From NCBI GenBank assembly GCA_029932835.1, contig JAOZPI010000060.1:1-5132 (forward strand): a DNA stretch of 5,132 nucleotides. Direction: 5' to 3'. The notes under the pieces are model-generated. The model saw only the letters and a list, made by a program, of their open reading frames with translations. It was not told where the DNA came from and ran no database searches. This document shows positions 1 through 5,132 of this stretch, piece by piece. The translations under genes and the position numbers were made by a program. The number at the start of each line of letters is the position of its first letter. Position 1 is the stretch's first letter. The DNA comes from an archaeon. Lineage in GTDB: Archaea; Altiarchaeota; Altiarchaeia; JAFGQM01.

Positions 1-35
1 GTGCACTTCTACGCCTCACACAGCCTGAAGTGCAC
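1..35. repeat. Perfect 9-bp inverted repeat upstream of the thiamine-binding-family gene
   Basis: GTGCACTTC at 1-9 is exactly complementary to GAAGTGCAC at 27-35, with a 17-nt spacer. Each arm also contains the self-complementary hexamer GTGCAC, so the same bases form a direct repeat 29 bp apart. It ends 28 bp before the ATG of the first gene. It could be an operator for a dimeric regulator or an RNA hairpin in the leader; there is no T-run after it, so it is a poor terminator. It touches the window edge, so further structure to the left cannot be excluded. Confidence 0.5.
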
Positions 36-63
36 ATCCCAGCCTCGGCGCATAAGAGTCAAA

Positions 64-351
64 ATGATTATCGCTGAGCTTAGCACTTTCCCTTTGGGGG
101 AGGGAGAAAGCGTGAGTAGATATGTGAAGGCTGCCATCAGGGCTCTGAAGGAGAGTGGTGTTAGGGTGGAAACAAATGCTATGGGGACCGTGATTGAAGC
201 AGGGGATATGAAATCCCTTTTAAAGGCGGTAGAAAGGGCACATGAAGCTATATTTAAAGAGGGAGCTAAGAGGGTTTATACCACTTTGAAGATAGACGAC
301 CGCCGAGACAAAAAAAGGACAATTGAGGATAAACTCAGGGCTATAGAATAG
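64..351 (+). CDS. MTH1187-family thiamine-binding-type protein (PF01910/YqgV-like), 95 aa
   Basis: This is a small soluble protein of the MTH1187/YkoF-like ferredoxin-fold family (Pfam Thiamine_BP), whose members form oligomers and are annotated as thiamine-binding, though the physiological role in archaea is not well settled. Seen here: the N-terminal strand MIIAELSTFPLG, a helix carrying SRYVKAAIRALKESG (about 18-32), the family motif MGTVIEA (40-46), a second helix with AVERAHEAIFKEGAKRV (55-71) and the highly conserved C-terminal block TLKIDDRRDK (74-83). The length of 95 matches the family. The reading frame is open back to the window edge, with a GTG at base 1, but the ATG at 64 is chosen because homologs begin at exactly this strand; the 21 upstream codons look non-coding and overlap an inverted repeat. 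There is no clear Shine-Dalgarno site. The TrkH gene follows 7 bp after the stop, implying co-transcription. Confidence 0.9.
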   Translation: MIIAELSTFPLGEGESVSRYVKAAIRALKESGVRVETNAMGTVIEAGDMKSLLKAVERAHEAIFKEGAKRVYTTLKIDDRRDKKRTIEDKLRAIE

Positions 352-358
352 GTCTAAG

Positions 359-1810
359 ATGTTCCTTTATCCACGCAAGGTAGAAGAGATCGGAACCATT
401 ATTAGAGATGTGTCTATTCTCACATTTTTCCTTGGGTTTTTGTTTTTGATACCCTTGGTGGTTGGGATTATATACAACGAGGCCTCTTGGCCTGTGTATC
501 TTCTTCTTCTCCTCATAACATCGGGTCCCTCATATGTGTTTATGAAAATTTTTAAGAGCGATAAGAAGCCATTCACGCAGATAACAATAGTGTCTCTGGC
601 TGTTATGTGGATAACCTTCTCTGTTGTTGGGTCATACGCGTTTATAGCAATTGGCGGTATGAGCCCGCTTGACAGCTACTTTGAGTCTGTTTCCTCAATT
701 TCCACCGCTGGCCTTAGCGTTATAAAAATTCCGGAGCTTGTACCCAAGAGTCTTCTATTCTGGAGGAGTCTCCTTTCATGGTTTGGGGGTATTGGAATAA
801 CCGCCTTTGCACTTCACTCAATCTTGCAATCAGAGTCTGTGGCCAGAATTGTGCTGGGTGAAGGATTTGAGCATATAAAGCCGAGTTTGGTTAATTCTGC
901 AAAAGAGATGCTCAAGATTTATGCCTTCTGGACAATCATCGGAATTGTAATCATGGTGGCGATCGGCATCCCGGTGTTTGATTCATTTAATCTCTCCATG
1001 AACGCTATTTCAACTACAGGGGTGGATATTCACTCTGGTGGGTGGACATATTACGAGAAAAACATGCCCTCAGCTTTTCCGGTTATGGTTTTGGTTGTTG
1101 CCATCCTTATGATTATGGGGGCTGTGAGTTTTATAGCACACTATAGGGTCTTGAAAAACAGACGCCTTGGGGAGTATTTAAGACAGGGGGAGACAAAATT
1201 TTATATAGGGGTTTTATTGGTCGGAGTTGGGCTGATATCCTCTTATCTTATTCTAAATAATCAAAATCCTACAGCCTTTGCGTATGAAGCTATTTCCACA
1301 TCCACTACAGGAGGTTATGAGCTTTCTCCTTATATAGCCAAAGACGCAGGGAACTTTGTAATGGCTATACTGATTATTCTGGCATTGATAGGCGGATCCT
1401 CTAATAGTGCTGCTGGGGGGATAAAAGCATACAGGATCCATCTAATGCTAAAATACATTATATGGAAAACTAAACAACAGGTGTACCCAAGTGGTGCTGT
1501 AACCCACCTAAAGCACGATGGCAAGGTTGTAACTAGTGAACAAATCTCAGATATTGCGATCTACGCGTTCATTTATTGCGTTGCTATTATAGTAGTGTCA
1601 ACTATGATAATTGGAGTGCAGGAGGATATAAAACCGACAGACACTCTTTTGATGGTGTCAAGCGCACAGAGCGGAGGCGGTATCTCCCCAATAGCTGCAT
1701 ATGCACTCAGATGGCCTGCGAAGGTCGGACTTATTGGAACCATGCTGTTCGGAAGGCTAGAGTTCTATCCTCTGTTTGCACTTATCGGATATATTCTCAG
1801 AAGGTATTGA
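359..1810 (+). CDS. trkH: TrkH-family potassium uptake protein, membrane subunit, 483 aa
   Basis: This is the K+-translocating integral membrane subunit of a Trk/Ktr system. It works with a cytoplasmic TrkA/KtrA-type ring that gates it. The four-fold repeat of pore loops is visible: FESVSSISTAGLS (108-120), MNAISTTGVD (214-223), EAISTSTTGGY (310-320) and VSSAQSGGGIS (433-443), each with the filter glycine. Other family marks are WFGGIG (141-146), GGSSNSAAGGIKAYR (345-359) and the near-C-terminal GRLEFYP (465-471). Hydrophobic segments cover most of the remainder, and the length is normal for the family. The ATG follows the previous stop by 7 bp, with a weak AGGT that could serve as ribosome site 5 nt upstream. 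The last pore loop has a Ser-Gly-Gly-Gly run rather than the more usual pattern, which may affect ion selectivity. The partner trkA lies about 380 bp downstream on the opposite strand. Confidence 0.95.
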   Translation: MFLYPRKVEEIGTIIRDVSILTFFLGFLFLIPLVVGIIYNEASWPVYLLLLLITSGPSYVFMKIFKSDKKPFTQITIVSLAVMWITFSVVGSYAFIAIGGMSPLDSYFESVSSISTAGLSVIKIPELVPKSLLFWRSLLSWFGGIGITAFALHSILQSESVARIVLGEGFEHIKPSLVNSAKEMLKIYAFWTIIGIVIMVAIGIPVFDSFNLSMNAISTTGVDIHSGGWTYYEKNMPSAFPVMVLVVAILMIMGAVSFIAHYRVLKNRRLGEYLRQGETKFYIGVLLVGVGLISSYLILNNQNPTAFAYEAISTSTTGGYELSPYIAKDAGNFVMAILIILALIGGSSNSAAGGIKAYRIHLMLKYIIWKTKQQVYPSGAVTHLKHDGKVVTSEQISDIAIYAFIYCVAIIVVSTMIIGVQEDIKPTDTLLMVSSAQSGGGISPIAAYALRWPAKVGLIGTMLFGRLEFYPLFALIGYILRRY

Positions 1811-1861
1811 TACTAAACGCTGAGAGCGAGCAAGATATGGACCGGAAGGCAGCGTGGATTT

Positions 1862-1873
1862 AAAAAACAAAAC
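1862..1873 (-). terminator. T-rich archaeal-type terminator after the small DUF736-like gene
   Basis: Read on the minus strand, this stretch is GGTTTTGTTTTTT, starting 28 nt after the stop codon at 1901. Archaeal RNA polymerase terminates at such T-runs without needing a hairpin. It lies in the 90-bp convergent gap after trkH. On the plus strand the same bases are A-rich, so they would not stop trkH transcription; I see no comparable T-run on the plus strand directly after trkH. Confidence 0.45.
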
Positions 1874-1900
1874 CGGGTTGGCAGAGAACAAAAGAAGAAA

Positions 1901-2077
1901 CTACTTCTTCCCCTTTACGCGCTCGTACACGATAAAATCTGGCTGTTTTTCCTCAGATTTGAAGTTGTTAGGGAAGATCACATACTTCTGGTTATTTAAC
2001 TCCATACTGAAGTATGGGTTTCCCTCTGAGGATTTGTTCTGCCAGAGAGCGCCCACCTTGTTCAGATTCTGGTCCAT
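1901..2077 (-). CDS. Small DUF736-like protein, 58 aa
   Basis: Reading minus-strand from ATG at 2077 to TAG at 1901 gives 58 residues. The pattern KVGALWQNKSSEGNPYFS (7-24), then IFPNNFK (34-40) and EKQPDFIVYERV (43-54) resembles DUF736-type small proteins, which share an N-terminal xIGALW strand, a hydrophobic-x-N-K turn and a C-terminal PDxxxY strand. Function of that family is unknown; members are common in phages, plasmids and archaeal chromosomes. The protein is hydrophilic, lacks membrane segments and ends in the basic tail RVKGKK. The plus-strand reading of the same bases gives a low-complexity, Phe/Ser-rich product that resembles nothing. The ATG is the only usable start after an in-frame TAG about 30 bp upstream. 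It has no Shine-Dalgarno site but does have a candidate TATA box and a T-rich terminator. The family assignment is from memory of the pattern and is moderate. Confidence 0.72.
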   Translation of the reverse strand: MDQNLNKVGALWQNKSSEGNPYFSMELNNQKYVIFPNNFKSEEKQPDFIVYERVKGKK

Positions 2078-2104
2078 TTTTCCGATGTAGACGGAGGCTG
2101 GGAG

Positions 2105-2140
2105 AAACTATAATATTGACAGAGAGGAGATTTATAGTTT
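2105..2140. repeat. Perfect 9-bp inverted repeat in the promoter region of the small gene
   Basis: AAACTATAA at 2105-2113 is exactly complementary to TTATAGTTT at 2132-2140, with an 18-nt spacer. The right arm coincides with the best minus-strand TATA candidate for the gene starting at 2077. It might be an operator that blocks TBP binding, or simply two TATA-like boxes facing each other. AT-rich arms make chance more likely than for a GC-rich repeat. Confidence 0.5.
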
Positions 2141-2146
2141 TTTGTT
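2131..2146 (-). promoter_or_regulatory. Candidate archaeal BRE/TATA promoter for the DUF736-like gene
   Basis: On the minus strand the bases read CAAAAAACTATAAAT, an A-rich BRE-like stretch followed by a TATA box. Transcription would start about 25 nt downstream, near 2109, giving a leader of about 30 nt before the ATG at 2077. A second, poorer AT-rich candidate lies nearer the gene at about 2106-2117. No promoter of this quality is needed if the gene is read through from trkA, so its presence hints at separate expression. Confidence 0.4.
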
Positions 2147-2152
2147 GAAAAG

Positions 2153-2180
2153 ATTATATTCGGGGGATAACATTCGGGGG
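2153..2180. repeat. Two adjacent 14-bp tandem repeats downstream of trkA
   Basis: Copy one (2153-2166, ATTATATTCGGGGG) and copy two (2167-2180, ATAACATTCGGGGG) match at 12 of 14 positions, with no gap between them. The nine bases ATTCGGGGG are identical in both. On the transcribed minus strand they give a C-rich 3' untranslated region of trkA starting 10 nt after its stop. The role is unknown. Confidence 0.6.
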
Positions 2181-2190
2181 GAGGAAAGAA

Positions 2191-2850
2191 TTATGATGAA
2201 AGGATCTTCTCCACTTTAGCTATTTCATCTTTTGTTGTTATAACGAGCAGCTTGTCTCCGGAAGTTATTTTAATTCCAGGACCTATTAGCACCTTTTCGC
2301 CATCCTGTCTGAAAATGAGCAAGATCTTGGATCTTTCTGGAAGCTTTATATTTACTGCCTCCTTTCCGATCAACCCTGACCCATCCAAAACCCTAAATTC
2401 CACAATCTCGGTTTCTCCCTTGTCCAGCATAGCGAAGCCTGTTATATCAGGGTCCCTCACCATCTCTTCTATCTGTGTTGCAATAGAAAGTTCTGGATAG
2501 ATCACGGCATCGATGCCCAGCCTCTTGAAGAGGGACTCACTATACTCAATGTGGGTTATCCTGCACAAAGCCCGCTTTGCACCAAGCTGCTTTGCAAGCA
2601 AAGAGATTAGTATATTGGCATCATCACTTCCGGTCATAGAGAGGATTACATCCGCTTCTTCCACTCCTGCCTCTTCCAGAACCTTTATCTCTTTGGCATC
2701 GCCGTTTATTACAAGAGCATCAAGTTTATCTGTTATCTCCTCTGCTCTCTCCTTTCTCTTCTCAATTAGAACGACATCGTTTCCCTTCTTTGTTAGAAAC
2801 TGTGCTGTGTAGAACCCCAATACACCTATACCTGCTATGATGATGTACAT
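2191..2850 (-). CDS. trkA: TrkA-family potassium uptake regulator, NAD-binding (RCK_N + RCK_C), 219 aa
   Basis: This is a cytoplasmic regulatory subunit that assembles as a ring on TrkH and gates K+ uptake upon binding NAD(H) or adenine nucleotides. The N-terminal RCK_N Rossmann domain (about 1-120) shows the dinucleotide motif IIAGIGVLG (4-12, Gly at 7, 9 and 12), the acidic residue closing strand two (LIEKRKER, Glu30), NGD (49-51), the SMTGSDDAN segment (71-79) and the later VIYPE strand (116-120). The RCK_C (TrkA_C) domain covers about 138-217, with GSGLIGKEAVNIKLPE and GDKLLVI. The size of about 220 residues is that of single-unit archaeal and KtrA/TrkA proteins rather than the doubled E. 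coli TrkA. The ATG at 2850 opens directly on the first strand. No Shine-Dalgarno site is present, and a TATA-like box lies at the distance expected for a leaderless mRNA. Likely partner: the TrkH encoded convergently upstream in this window. Confidence 0.94.
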   Translation of the reverse strand: MYIIIAGIGVLGFYTAQFLTKKGNDVVLIEKRKERAEEITDKLDALVINGDAKEIKVLEEAGVEEADVILSMTGSDDANILISLLAKQLGAKRALCRITHIEYSESLFKRLGIDAVIYPELSIATQIEEMVRDPDITGFAMLDKGETEIVEFRVLDGSGLIGKEAVNIKLPERSKILLIFRQDGEKVLIGPGIKITSGDKLLVITTKDEIAKVEKILSS

Positions 2851-2870
2851 AGTAATACAAACACTTTTGG

Positions 2871-2880
2871 AAATAAAAAT
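2871..2880 (-). promoter_or_regulatory. TATA box of trkA, probable leaderless promoter
   Basis: The minus strand reads ATTTTTATTT, centred 25-26 bp before the A of the trkA start codon at 2850. In archaea that spacing places transcription initiation at the start codon itself. The absence of any ribosome-binding sequence just before the ATG (TTTGTATTACT) agrees. It suggests trkA has its own promoter and is not only read from the exchanger gene 127 bp upstream. Confidence 0.5.
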
Positions 2881-2916
2881 CCAGCAGGTTGAGACACTCG
2901 GTGTGGAGTTAAAAGC

Positions 2917-2972
2917 GGCGGGGAGAAGTAGAATACCAACTGGAGGAAAGGCATTTAATACACCACCCCGCC
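2917..2972 (-). terminator. Weak candidate stem after the exchanger gene
   Basis: On the minus strand GGCGGGG (2972-2966) begins 5 nt after the exchanger stop and pairs with CCCCGCC (2923-2917), which is followed by GCTTTTAA. With a 2-nt bulge the stem extends by AAA/TTT. The 42-nt loop is long, so this may be chance; if real it could help end the exchanger transcript before the trkA promoter. Confidence 0.2.
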
Positions 2973-2977
2973 TTTAC

Positions 2978-4069
2978 TTATACAGTACCAAAGATAAAAA
3001 TAGTGTAGATAAAGAAGATGTAGAGGATAAGAAGGAGAACACCTTCTATCCTTTGGAGTCTCCTCCCACTTAAAGCAAGCAATGGGAGGAACGCGGTCAC
3101 TACGAGAAGCAGGGGGAGTGAAAAGGAGACAAATAGGGGTGAAATAAGAAGGGGAGTGATCAGGGATGATAAACCAACAATTAGGGTGATGTTGAAGATG
3201 TTCGATCCTATGATATTACCCAAGAGTATACTGATGTGGCCCTTTCTAATAGAAGAAAACGAAACTGCTACCTCTGGAAGAGAGGTGCCGAGCGCTATTA
3301 AACTGGCTCCGATTACATCGTAGGATATATTAAGCTCAGTAGCTATTTTTATTACCACCGATATGAGAAACTTGGAACTGAGGTATATTCCAAGGAGGCT
3401 AAGGAGAGCGATCACAACATCCTGTCCAAAGCCCTGCCGAAGTGGACTTATCCGGGATCGGATTCTCCTGTAGGTCTCCAAATCAAATCCCTTCCCAACA
3501 AAATCCCTATAAATTTCTTGTTTCTTCGTATTGGGAAGGTGAAGAGGGGCGGGGGGAGTCGTGGGCTTCCCCCCATATAGACGACCGAGGTATTCGACGA
3601 TGCGATGGGCATAGAGAAATCTTGGGCGTACGTGGAAGAGATAAAGGATGTAGACAAAACTCAATGAAAGGAGAAGCGCTCCCTCCAAGAGGGTAATAAT
3701 ACCGTCTATGGACAAGAAGAAAAACAAGGCTGTGATCATAAGGAGGAAAAGAACATCGCGAAAGAGCGTCCGGCGGTTTACATGAATAAAAACAAAGATG
3801 GCACTCAAAGCCAGGTTTAGGCTTATGTTTATTATATTTGCCCCTATCACGTTGCCAATAACGATTCCCCCTACTCCATGCATAGATGCCATTATAGAGG
3901 AGGCAAGTTCAGGCAGAGAGGTCCCAATAGCTATGATGGTAATTCCAATTATGAATTCCTTTACGTTTAGGTAGTGGGCCAGTCGTGCGACTGCCTCTAC
4001 GAGATAATCGCTGCTCTTCACCAGCACCAAAATCAGAGAGGACGCCAATAAGAGGTCTAGTAGCACCAC
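2978..4069 (-). CDS. CaCA-family cation exchanger (Na+/Ca2+ antiporter type), 363 aa
   Basis: This is an integral membrane antiporter of the Ca2+/cation family, the group of YrbG and the Methanocaldococcus NCX. It exchanges Na+ or H+ against Ca2+; the exact ions cannot be told from sequence. Both inverted alpha-repeats are intact: GITIIAIGTSLPELASS (42-58) with IGNVIGANIIN (71-81), and GASLIALGTSLPEVAVS (254-270) with LLGNIIGSNIFN (282-293). The acidic ligands are Glu54 and Glu266 in the two GTSLPE motifs. About ten hydrophobic segments flank a central hydrophilic loop at about 147-215 that is rich in Arg/Lys and carries a Pro-rich patch (KPTTPPAPLHLP). This makes the protein longer than the roughly 300-320 residues of minimal archaeal members. 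Start is a GTG at 4069 (a second GTG follows at 4066); no ATG lies in frame before the upstream stop, and no Shine-Dalgarno site is seen. It lies 80 bp after the AMP phosphorylase gene on the same strand, so read-through from it is possible. Confidence 0.93.
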   Translation of the reverse strand: MVLLDLLLASSLILVLVKSSDYLVEAVARLAHYLNVKEFIIGITIIAIGTSLPELASSIMASMHGVGGIVIGNVIGANIINISLNLALSAIFVFIHVNRRTLFRDVLFLLMITALFFFLSIDGIITLLEGALLLSLSFVYILYLFHVRPRFLYAHRIVEYLGRLYGGKPTTPPAPLHLPNTKKQEIYRDFVGKGFDLETYRRIRSRISPLRQGFGQDVVIALLSLLGIYLSSKFLISVVIKIATELNISYDVIGASLIALGTSLPEVAVSFSSIRKGHISILLGNIIGSNIFNITLIVGLSSLITPLLISPLFVSFSLPLLLVVTAFLPLLALSGRRLQRIEGVLLLILYIFFIYTIFIFGTV

Positions 4070-4132
4070 TTTGAAGTCATAATTTGATTCCGGAGTTTAG
4101 GGATCTGCACCACAGCCATAAGACGAGTTAAA

Positions 4133-4142
4133 GGGAATAAAC
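4133..4142 (-). promoter_or_regulatory. Weak TATA-like candidate for the exchanger gene
   Basis: The minus strand reads CTGTTTATTC within the 80-bp gap between the AMP phosphorylase stop and the exchanger start. A start of transcription about 25 nt downstream would leave a leader near 40 nt. The match is poor, and co-transcription with the upstream gene is an equally good explanation. Confidence 0.2.
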
Positions 4143-4149
4143 AGGAGCA

Positions 4150-5132
4150 TCACACAATTGAGATCCCGCTATTCTCCTTAATGGCTCTGCGGGCATATCG
4201 CAGTTTTATTGGATTTTCTGCATAGAGGGTGTAGAGGACTTCCCCCTCCTCCACCTTGTCTCCAATTTGCTTGTTTAAAAAAAGGCCTGCTTTCTTATCT
4301 CTGGGAGTTCCAAGCAACCGTGCAATCTGGGATATATGCGAATTAGAGATGTGCTTTATCCTGCCTGATGCAGGAGCCAGAACCCTGTATGAAAATCTTC
4401 CTGGTTTTAGGTCCTCTAGCGCGATACCCGGGTTGCCCCCCTGCACCTGTATTATCTCCTGCATTTTCCTGAAGGCTCCCTGCGAGTCTATGGCCTCCCT
4501 AGCCATCTTCTTTCCCTTCCCACGACCTGCAAGCCCTGAAAATTCCAAAAGCCGGCCTGCCAGCATGACGGCCTTGTCGACAAGATCTTTGGGCCCTTCA
4601 CCATTTAGAGAGAGCAGAACATCCCTAGCCTCTAACACAGGCCCTATGCCCCTTCCAATTGGGTGGGAACCATCTGTTATGACATATTCTACACGCATCT
4701 CTACCTCTCTTCCCAGCTCTACAAACTTCTTCCCCAGACGTCTTGCTTCCTTTTTCTTTTCTATCTTCGCACCCCTGCCACAGGGGATATCTATGATCAC
4801 ATAATCACTCCCAACGCTCTTCTTTTTTGAAATTATGCTAGCGAGTAGCTGTCCCTCTGCATCTATGGAGAGGGGATATTCAACCCGTATTATCTTGTCG
4901 TCTGCAGGTGCCAAACTCAAACCACCCCCCCCCACAATACCCGCGCCCACTTTTTCCACTATCCTCCTAACCCCCCTAGCATCAAAAGTAACAGGAGCTA
5001 AAATCTCCATAGTGTCTGCAGTCCCTGCTGGAGAGGTAATAGCTCTGGAGGAGGTTTTTGGCATTTTTACTCCAAAGGAGGCCACAATAGGAACTATCAG
5101 CATTGTAGTTCTGTTTCCCGGCACGCCACCTA
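4150..5132 (-). CDS. deoA: AMP phosphorylase (archaeal thymidine-phosphorylase-like), C-terminal part; 5' end beyond the window
   Basis: This enzyme splits AMP and other NMPs with phosphate to give the base and ribose 1,5-bisphosphate, the first step of the archaeal route through R15P isomerase to type III RubisCO. About 326 residues are visible of a family length near 500. The frame runs off the right edge: the codons before the GTG at 5124 read Gly-Gly, and GGVPGN is an internal family motif, so that GTG is a valine and not a start. Counting from it, KTSSRAITSPAGTADTME (23-40) is the phosphorylase-family signature for phosphate and nucleoside binding, LAPADD (71-76) and RVEYPLSID (80-88) follow, and the C-terminal domain ends in a barrel-like region with LYTLYAENPIKL. 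A tryptophan usual in the CIVWGG motif is replaced by glycine here (residue 65) within a nine-G run. The missing N-terminal helical domain cannot be assessed. The stop is TGA at 4150. Confidence 0.93.
   Translation of the reverse strand, partial: GGVPGNRTTMLIVPIVASFGVKMPKTSSRAITSPAGTADTMEILAPVTFDARGVRRIVEKVGAGIVGGGGLSLAPADDKIIRVEYPLSIDAEGQLLASIISKKKSVGSDYVIIDIPCGRGAKIEKKKEARRLGKKFVELGREVEMRVEYVITDGSHPIGRGIGPVLEARDVLLSLNGEGPKDLVDKAVMLAGRLLEFSGLAGRGKGKKMAREAIDSQGAFRKMQEIIQVQGGNPGIALEDLKPGRFSYRVLAPASGRIKHISNSHISQIARLLGTPRDKKAGLFLNKQIGDKVEEGEVLYTLYAENPIKLRYARRAIKENSGISIV

Noticed and set aside
1..63. N-terminal extension of the first gene using GTG at base 1
   Set aside because: The frame is open, but family members start at the strand beginning MIIAEL; the extension is compositionally odd and overlaps a perfect inverted repeat.
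1..63. tRNA end, box C/D RNA or TPP riboswitch before the thiamine-binding-family gene
   Set aside because: There is no T-arm GTTC motif, no paired C and D boxes, and none of the conserved TPP-aptamer segments; only the short inverted repeat is present.
1813..1830. Possible hairpin terminator of trkH (CGCT-gag-AGCG)
   Set aside because: The stem is only 4 bp and no T-run follows on the plus strand.
1576..1863. Plus-strand 95-codon frame overlapping the end of trkH
   Set aside because: It lies in another frame within the well-supported trkH coding region and has no recognisable motif.
1854..2090. Plus-strand 78-codon frame
   Set aside because: It overlaps the small minus-strand gene, gives a Phe/Ser-rich sequence without recognisable pattern, and is best explained as its antisense shadow.
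4256..4804. Plus-strand 182-codon frame
   Set aside because: It is antisense to the AMP phosphorylase gene, rich in Ser/Pro/Ile as expected of a shadow frame, and has no family pattern.
5122..5124. GTG as the start codon of AMP phosphorylase
   Set aside because: The preceding in-frame codons encode Gly-Gly, completing the internal GGVPGN motif, and the N-terminal third of the family is missing, so the gene continues past the right edge.

Overview
This window looks archaeal, most likely from an anaerobic euryarchaeon or a relative; lineage cannot be fixed from sequence alone. The reasons are an archaeal-type AMP phosphorylase (the nucleotide-salvage route that feeds type III RubisCO), an MTH1187-type thiamine-binding-family protein, short TrkA and TrkH proteins of archaeal style, weak or absent Shine-Dalgarno sites, and AT-rich TATA-like boxes (in one case exactly where a leaderless promoter would need it). 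Base composition is moderate and codon use looks even across the genes. I see no mobile element, CRISPR array, rRNA or tRNA.

Layout. Plus strand, left part: a 95-residue MTH1187-family protein (64-351) followed 7 bp later by a complete TrkH potassium-uptake membrane subunit (359-1810). These two very probably form one operon. A perfect 9-bp inverted repeat lies just upstream, at the window edge.

Minus strand, rest of the window, read from right to left: the 3' two-thirds of an AMP phosphorylase gene (cut by the right edge), a CaCA-family Na+/Ca2+ (cation/proton) exchanger, a TrkA-type NAD-binding potassium regulator, and a 58-residue protein (1901-2077) resembling DUF736. The small gene is easy to miss because of its length; it sits between the two Trk genes and has its own candidate TATA box and a T-rich terminator. 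The plus-strand and minus-strand blocks converge at about 1810-1901.

Function. Three of the six genes concern cation homeostasis. TrkH is the K+-conducting subunit. TrkA would bind its cytoplasmic face and gate it in response to nucleotides. The CaCA exchanger moves Na+/Ca2+ or a similar pair. TrkH and TrkA are encoded convergently rather than as one operon, so their ratio can be set independently. AMP phosphorylase belongs to separate metabolism (AMP + Pi to adenine + ribose 1,5-bisphosphate). Most of the window is ordinary housekeeping. The points worth a second look are the small DUF736-like gene, short repeats in the TrkA/small-gene intergenic region, and a glycine-for-tryptophan change inside a nine-G run in the AMP phosphorylase gene. 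I found no convincing new multi-gene system.
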